Positions 43,723-47,291 of a stretch of 47,291 bases of DNA are shown in pieces. Position 1 is the first letter of the stretch. Each line of letters begins with the position of its first letter. Location: the NCBI GenBank assembly GCA_937906475.1, contig CALCZA010000238.1, positions 1 to 47,291 of the forward strand, in the 5' to 3' direction. The notes beneath the pieces were generated by a model. The model made no database searches. It had not been told where the DNA came from and worked only from the letters and a program-made list of their open reading frames with translations. Origin of the DNA: an uncultured bacterium. Lineage in GTDB: Bacteria; Planctomycetota; UBA1135; UBA2386. A program made the position numbers and the translations under genes.

Positions 43723-45036
43723 CTATCGGGCAGTGAAGAATCGACGATGAAGCAGTTGCACGGTTTCGCTCAAACGCTCGGCATCGACAGCAAATGCTAC
43801 CGTGCTGCCAACCGCACCCAAACCGGCGCATCGAACGGGAATGCCAGACGTCGCGACTTCGGCGAGAACTTCGGCAATGCCACCGTTTTCGAGCACCTCG
43901 GCGTCACCAATCACACCGACAACGGCACGATCGGTAGCAACTTGCACTTCGCCGTCCGCAGCGAGGCACTCGACGGCTCGGTCGGAAAACGCAGCGTCGA
44001 TTGCCACCGTCACAGCAGCTTCACCAACGGCAACCGGCCCGACATCGCATTCGATTTCATCGAGTTTGGCAAACACCTTGGCCAAGAACGTGTGCTGCGA
44101 CACGAGTCGGTGCGAGTGCACTGTCACCAAGGCAACGCCGGTGCGATGCGCAATCGCACGAATGACCGGTCGATCGCTCGGCACCATGGCTGCGATCGTC
44201 GTTCCCTCGGCATCGGGCAACAGGGTGTTGCGCACGCGCAATGGAATGCCGTGCTGCATCGCCGGCACCATCGCCGCGGGGTGAAGAACCTTGGAGCCGA
44301 ACGACGCGAGGTCGGCGACATCGGCAAAGCTCATCCGGCGAATTGGTTGCGCATCCTTCACGAGCCGCGGATCCGCCGTATGCACGCCATCGACATCCTT
44401 CCAGATCTGGATCTCGTCGGCGTTCAGGGCGACGCCAATCAACGCGGCCGAATAGTCACTGCCGTTGCGACCGAGCGTCGTGATGTTGCCGTCGCGGTCA
44501 GCGCCGAGGAAGCCGGTCAGAACCGGGACACCAGCGACCGTCTGCAAGTGACGCAGCATGCGCCCTTCGTCCGGCAACGGCCGAGCCCGACCGAACGAAC
44601 TGTCGGTCAGCATGCCGGCGTCGAACGCATCTACTGCGGTCGCAGGCACGCCGCCGGCGGTCAACGCGGCAGCGACGACGCGCGCGCTCAACCGTTCGCC
44701 GTAGCTGACGACGGCATCGATGACTTTTGGGGTCGACTCACCGACCAAGCGAACGCCGCGCGCCAAGTCGCGCAGTTCGTCAAGCAACGGATCGAGCAGA
44801 TGTCGGTCGAGTTCAAGGCCAGCGAGGATCTGGCGATGGCGGACGGCGATCAGTTCGGTGTCCGCGGTGCCAGTCGTCGCGGCGCGGGCGATGGCAAACA
44901 ACGCATCGGTGACGCCAGCGTGCGCGGAAACGACGACCACGGGTTCGCGGTCCAGCTGACTACGCACCACTTCGACAGCCTGACGGATGGCGACTGCACC
45001 TCCAACCGAGGTGCCACCGAACTTCATAACGATCAC
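43723..45036 (-). CDS. lysC: Aspartokinase
   Basis: Phosphorylates aspartate at the start of the lysine/threonine/methionine pathway. KFGGTSVGG, VVSAHAGVTDAL, SYGERLSARVV, TTLGRNGSDYSAAL and HPAAMVPA are present, followed by two ACT domains that give feedback control. GTG at 45036 (V-I-V-M-K-F-G-G) supplies the first beta strand and is preferred to ATG at 45027, which would start inside it, and to the long upstream extension. About 437 residues. It heads the minus-strand run that continues into lepB 33 bp later. Confidence 0.94.
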   Translation of the reverse strand: MIVMKFGGTSVGGAVAIRQAVEVVRSQLDREPVVVVSAHAGVTDALFAIARAATTGTADTELIAVRHRQILAGLELDRHLLDPLLDELRDLARGVRLVGESTPKVIDAVVSYGERLSARVVAAALTAGGVPATAVDAFDAGMLTDSSFGRARPLPDEGRMLRHLQTVAGVPVLTGFLGADRDGNITTLGRNGSDYSAALIGVALNADEIQIWKDVDGVHTADPRLVKDAQPIRRMSFADVADLASFGSKVLHPAAMVPAMQHGIPLRVRNTLLPDAEGTTIAAMVPSDRPVIRAIAHRTGVALVTVHSHRLVSQHTFLAKVFAKLDEIECDVGPVAVGEAAVTVAIDAAFSDRAVECLAADGEVQVATDRAVVGVIGDAEVLENGGIAEVLAEVATSGIPVRCAGLGAVGSTVAFAVDAERLSETVQLLHRRFFTAR

Positions 45037-45225
45037 GATCGGATCATGCAGGCGCGGGCGGCACGCGAGAAGGGTGATCGCGTTCTTCCGCTGGGGGTGA
45101 CACCAGGATGACGTTTGCAACTGCCCCCTGAGGTGCACCTTGTTGCACAGGGAACTCGCGGCGCTAGATGGCTGTCAGGCAGGGCAAGCAGCCCGGGGGG
45201 CAAAAACAAATGGAGCGGCCTCACA

Positions 45226-45474
45226 ATGGGCACGAGCAAGTTCGAAATCGCGACCGTTAGTGGCGGCCACTGGGATGGGCCAGGAACCCTGCCATTCCGG
45301 TTCATTTTAGCGACCCTCGACCTGCCGTTCAGCCTCGTATTCGACACGGTGATGTTGCCTTGGGACGTAACCATGGCCTGGGCCCACAGCCATTCGCTGC
45401 AAAAGACCCAACCGCGCGCCAAGATCGTCGAAGGCGAGAAGACGTCAGCAACCGGGGCTGGCGGCGGCGGCTGA
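45226..45474 (+). CDS. YceK/YidQ-like protein, apparently short
   Basis: An 82-residue product if ATG at 45226 is used; the frame is open back to 45115. The core ATLDLPFSLVFDTVMLPWDV matches the 'DLPxSLxxDTxxLPxD' signature of the YceK/YidQ lipoprotein family. The lipoprotein signal peptide those proteins carry is absent: neither start yields a hydrophobic N-terminus. It may therefore be a truncated or cytoplasmic derivative. The tail ends in Gly repeats (GAGGGG). It is divergent from lysC. Confidence 0.55.
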   Translation: MGTSKFEIATVSGGHWDGPGTLPFRFILATLDLPFSLVFDTVMLPWDVTMAWAHSHSLQKTQPRAKIVEGEKTSATGAGGGG

Positions 45475-45489
45475 CGCTTCGCCGAAGCG
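45475..45489. terminator. Hairpin directly after the YceK-like gene
   Basis: CGCTTC-GCC-GAAGCG begins at the base after the stop codon; a run of seven T's follows about 26 nt later at 45516-45522. The distance is too long for a textbook intrinsic terminator, but the pairing is perfect. Confidence 0.35.
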
Positions 45490-45540
45490 CAGAACCAGTG
45501 ACCGGCGTGCATGTGTTTTTTTGTCCTGGCACGGTACGCG

Positions 45541-45563
45541 CATACTGACGGCATAATCCGAGG
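45541..45563 (+). promoter_or_regulatory. Candidate promoter for a leaderless or near-leaderless transcript
   Basis: CATACT (45541-45546) and CATAAT (45552-45557) are -10-like. A transcript starting 6-7 nt after CATAAT would begin at the ATG at 45564. GAGG touches that ATG with no spacer and so cannot act as a ribosome binding site. No good -35 is visible. Confidence 0.3.
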
Positions 45564-46784
45564 ATGACGCGTATTGCGGACCTCATCCACGACTGGAACC
45601 AGACTGACGGCAGTTTTCGGCCCACAAAGCCCCTGCAGTTTGACGACGAAACCCTGCGCGATGGCCTGCAGTCGCCGGCTGTAAGCGATCCGACTCTCGA
45701 CCTGAAGATCGACCTGATCGAGCGCATGGACAAGCTCGGCATCCACACGGCGAACCTCGGTTTGCCCGGCGCAGGCGGCCGGCCTCGTGAAGACATCACA
45801 AAGCTGGCGAAACACATCGCCGACAACAAGCTGAAGATCGGCGCGAACGTGGCCTGCCGCACGGTGGTCAGCGACATCGCACCCGTGGTCGACATGACGC
45901 AGGAGGCCGGCATGCCGGTCGAGGTCTGCGCGTTCATCGGTAGCAGCTACATCCGTCAATACGCCGAGGACTGGACCCTCGAGCGCATGCTGAAGAACAC
46001 GGCGGACGCGTTGACGTTCGCTCGCGACAACAACTTGCCGGTGATGTATGTCACCGAGGACACCACGCGGGCCAAGCCCGAGACAATTCGCGCGCTGTAT
46101 ACAACGGCGATCGAACTGGGCGCGCGCCGCCTGTGCGTCTGCGACACGGTTGGCCACTCGACTCCGGCAGGAGCACGGGCCGTGGTCAAGTTCGTGCGGG
46201 CACTCGCCGACGAGCACGATCCGACTATCGGTATCGACTGGCACGGCCATCGCGACCGCGACCTCGGCATCGCCAACTGCCTCGCCGCGATCGAAGCCGG
46301 TGCCGACCGCGTGCATGGCACGGCACTCGGTGTTGGCGAACGCGCCGGCAACGCACCGATGGACCAGTTGCTGGTCAACTGCAAGCTGCTCGGCTGGATC
46401 GACAACGACCTGACAACGCTGCCCGCTTACGTCGCGGCTGCCGGCAAGGCGCTCGAAATCGAGACGCCACACAACTACCCAATCTTCGGTACCGACGCGT
46501 TCGAGACCGGCACCGGCGTGCACGCTGCGGCCGTCATCAAGGCGTTCCGCAAGGGCGACGTAGAATTGGCCGATTCGGTCTATTCCGGCGTTCCAGCGAG
46601 CATGGTGGGCCTCGAACAACGCATTGCCATCGGCCCAATGGCCGGCCGCTCGAACGCTGCGTTCGTGCTGGAGCGCCTTGGCATCGAACCGACTGACGAA
46701 TGCGTCGCCCGCGTGCTAAACGTCGGCAAGTCGAGCAAGCGCCTGCTGACCGACGACGAAGTGCGTGCAGCCGCAAAATCCTGA
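45564..46784 (+). CDS. 2-isopropylmalate synthase/homocitrate synthase-like (HMGL) enzyme
   Basis: A 406-residue member of the DRE-TIM metallolyase family that condenses acetyl-CoA with an alpha-keto acid. FDDETLRDGLQSP is the catalytic entry motif, HGHRDRDLGIAN supplies metal ligands (HxH), DTVGHSTPAG follows, and GERAGNAPMDQLLVN matches 'GERAGNxxLE'. The C-terminal LeuA allosteric dimer domain of full 2-isopropylmalate synthases (500-520 residues) is absent. Candidates are a short isopropylmalate synthase, homocitrate synthase or citramalate synthase; sequence by eye does not decide. ATG at 45564 is the natural start. Confidence 0.85.
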   Translation: MTRIADLIHDWNQTDGSFRPTKPLQFDDETLRDGLQSPAVSDPTLDLKIDLIERMDKLGIHTANLGLPGAGGRPREDITKLAKHIADNKLKIGANVACRTVVSDIAPVVDMTQEAGMPVEVCAFIGSSYIRQYAEDWTLERMLKNTADALTFARDNNLPVMYVTEDTTRAKPETIRALYTTAIELGARRLCVCDTVGHSTPAGARAVVKFVRALADEHDPTIGIDWHGHRDRDLGIANCLAAIEAGADRVHGTALGVGERAGNAPMDQLLVNCKLLGWIDNDLTTLPAYVAAAGKALEIETPHNYPIFGTDAFETGTGVHAAAVIKAFRKGDVELADSVYSGVPASMVGLEQRIAIGPMAGRSNAAFVLERLGIEPTDECVARVLNVGKSSKRLLTDDEVRAAAKS

Positions 46785-46854
46785 TCCGGGACGTCGTTCG
46801 TCGTAGATCAAGTTGAGCTTCGAGCGAAGTCGATCCTCTCACTCAGAGGGGAAT

Positions 46855-47214
46855 ATGAACAACGTTCTAGATCACGCAGTAATAGATGAGCTTCTGTCTT
46901 TCGCCGACGACGGTGACCCAGAACTCCTGGTTGACCTTATCCAGATGTTCCTGGAGGACGGTCCATCGAAAGTCGAAGCCGTCAGCCTAGGACTGGCCAC
47001 TGGCGACTTCGACATGGCGGAGCGCGCGGCGCACTCGCTGAAGGGCTCCTCGGGCAACCTCGGCGCCAGGATCGTGCAAGAGATCTGCGAGCAGTTGCAG
47101 GTCTCAACCCGCGCCCACGAGCTAGAGACGTCACGTAAGCTGGCGCCGGTGCTCGAGACGAACTACGCGGCTGCCGAAGAAGCACTGAAGCTAGTGCTCT
47201 CACAATACCAGTAG
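46855..47214 (+). CDS. Stand-alone histidine phosphotransfer (Hpt) protein
   Basis: A 119-residue Hpt domain. The phospho-acceptor His lies in AERAAHSLKGSSGNLGA, the canonical 'aHxLKGss.nlGa' motif, with helices before and after. It relays phosphate between a hybrid sensor kinase and a response regulator, neither of which is in the window. ATG at 46855 is preferred to an upstream start; AGAGGGGA lies just before it and could act as a ribosome binding site. It begins 70 bp after the synthase-like gene. Confidence 0.9.
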   Translation: MNNVLDHAVIDELLSFADDGDPELLVDLIQMFLEDGPSKVEAVSLGLATGDFDMAERAAHSLKGSSGNLGARIVQEICEQLQVSTRAHELETSRKLAPVLETNYAAAEEALKLVLSQYQ

Positions 47215-47219
47215 CGCAG

Positions 47220-47249
47220 CAGGCGCGGCACGGTTGGCAGGCGCGGCAC
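47220..47249. repeat. Direct repeat of 12 bp
   Basis: CAGGCGCGGCAC occurs at 47220-47231 and again at 47238-47249, just after the Hpt stop. The window ends before any further unit could be seen. Confidence 0.5.
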
Positions 47250-47291
47250 CCGACCAGCGTCAGCTGCTAGCCAATTGCCGTGACGCTCGAC

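Noticed and set aside
43747..45111. A 454-codon open frame on the plus strand
   Set aside because: It is antisense to lysC and encodes no recognisable domain.
45033..46619. A 528-codon open frame on the minus strand
   Set aside because: It runs antisense to the clear synthase-like gene and shows no motifs; long antisense frames are expected at this GC content.
1..47291. Phage defence, toxin-antitoxin, CRISPR or biosynthetic gene cluster
   Set aside because: No nuclease, reverse transcriptase, TIR, Cas, polyketide or peptide synthetase motif was seen; the YwqK-like repeats alone do not make an antitoxin.

Overview
The window is high-GC, densely coded bacterial DNA that most resembles a planctomycete, possibly one of the deep-branching marine 'Saltatorellus/Pla3-like' lineages. 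This is an inference from gene content, not from a marker gene. The pointers are a membrane-anchored Ser/Thr kinase with an extracellular sensor region, secreted VWA, PKD and DNRLRE proteins, a signal peptidase I with a large insert, many lipoproteins, frequent GTG/TTG starts and few Shine-Dalgarno sites. I saw no rRNA, tRNA, CRISPR array, insertion sequence or prophage gene.

Layout. 1-4.1 kb: aromatic amino acid pathway (aroB, a fused aroA-aroK, aroC). 4.2-9.9 kb: a DJ-1/PfpI protein, a tiny stand-alone M41-type zinc protease, a two-gene module that probably turns trans-3-hydroxy-L-proline into proline, a 2-oxoglutarate oxygenase and a secreted esterase. 9.9-15.6 kb: an acyltransferase-3 remnant, then secreted proteins (VWA protein, two tandem DNRLRE proteins, a carboxypeptidase-regulatory-like repeat protein on the other strand). 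15.8-18.9 kb: vitamin B6 genes, with a MocR/PdxR-type regulator directly upstream of pdxS and pdxT on the same strand. 19.1-22.4 kb: an orphan periplasmic-binding protein, two outer-membrane-barrel-like proteins and a frameshifted barrel pseudogene. 22.5-26.6 kb: a lipoprotein joining MORN-like repeats to a peroxiredoxin-like domain, followed 2 bp later by a Ser/Thr kinase. 26.8-31.5 kb: a 1276-residue multidomain lipoprotein with two CxxCH motifs, and a lipoprotein built on HNG-centred repeats. 31.7-39.7 kb: ABC-F ATPase, a nucleotidyltransferase-nitroreductase fusion next to pyrE, an O-methyltransferase, a glycosyltransferase, purF and a class IV aminotransferase. 39.7-45 kb: a compact minus-strand run lysC > lepB > CPBP protease > secreted two-domain protein > AT-hook-like protein, in which the last three junctions are 4-nt start/stop overlaps. 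45.1-47.2 kb: a YceK/YidQ-like fragment, a short 2-isopropylmalate-synthase-like enzyme and an Hpt protein.

How it fits together. Most housekeeping genes are amino-acid, nucleotide and cofactor biosynthesis. The accessory part is dominated by the cell surface: exported adhesin-like or structural proteins, redox lipoproteins and a kinase that could sense outside conditions. The best candidates for undescribed biology are the redoxin-lipoprotein/kinase pair, the overlapping lepB-CPBP-secreted protein-AT-hook cassette, the large CxxCH/propeller/PKD/DNRLRE lipoprotein, and the MobA-nitroreductase fusion.
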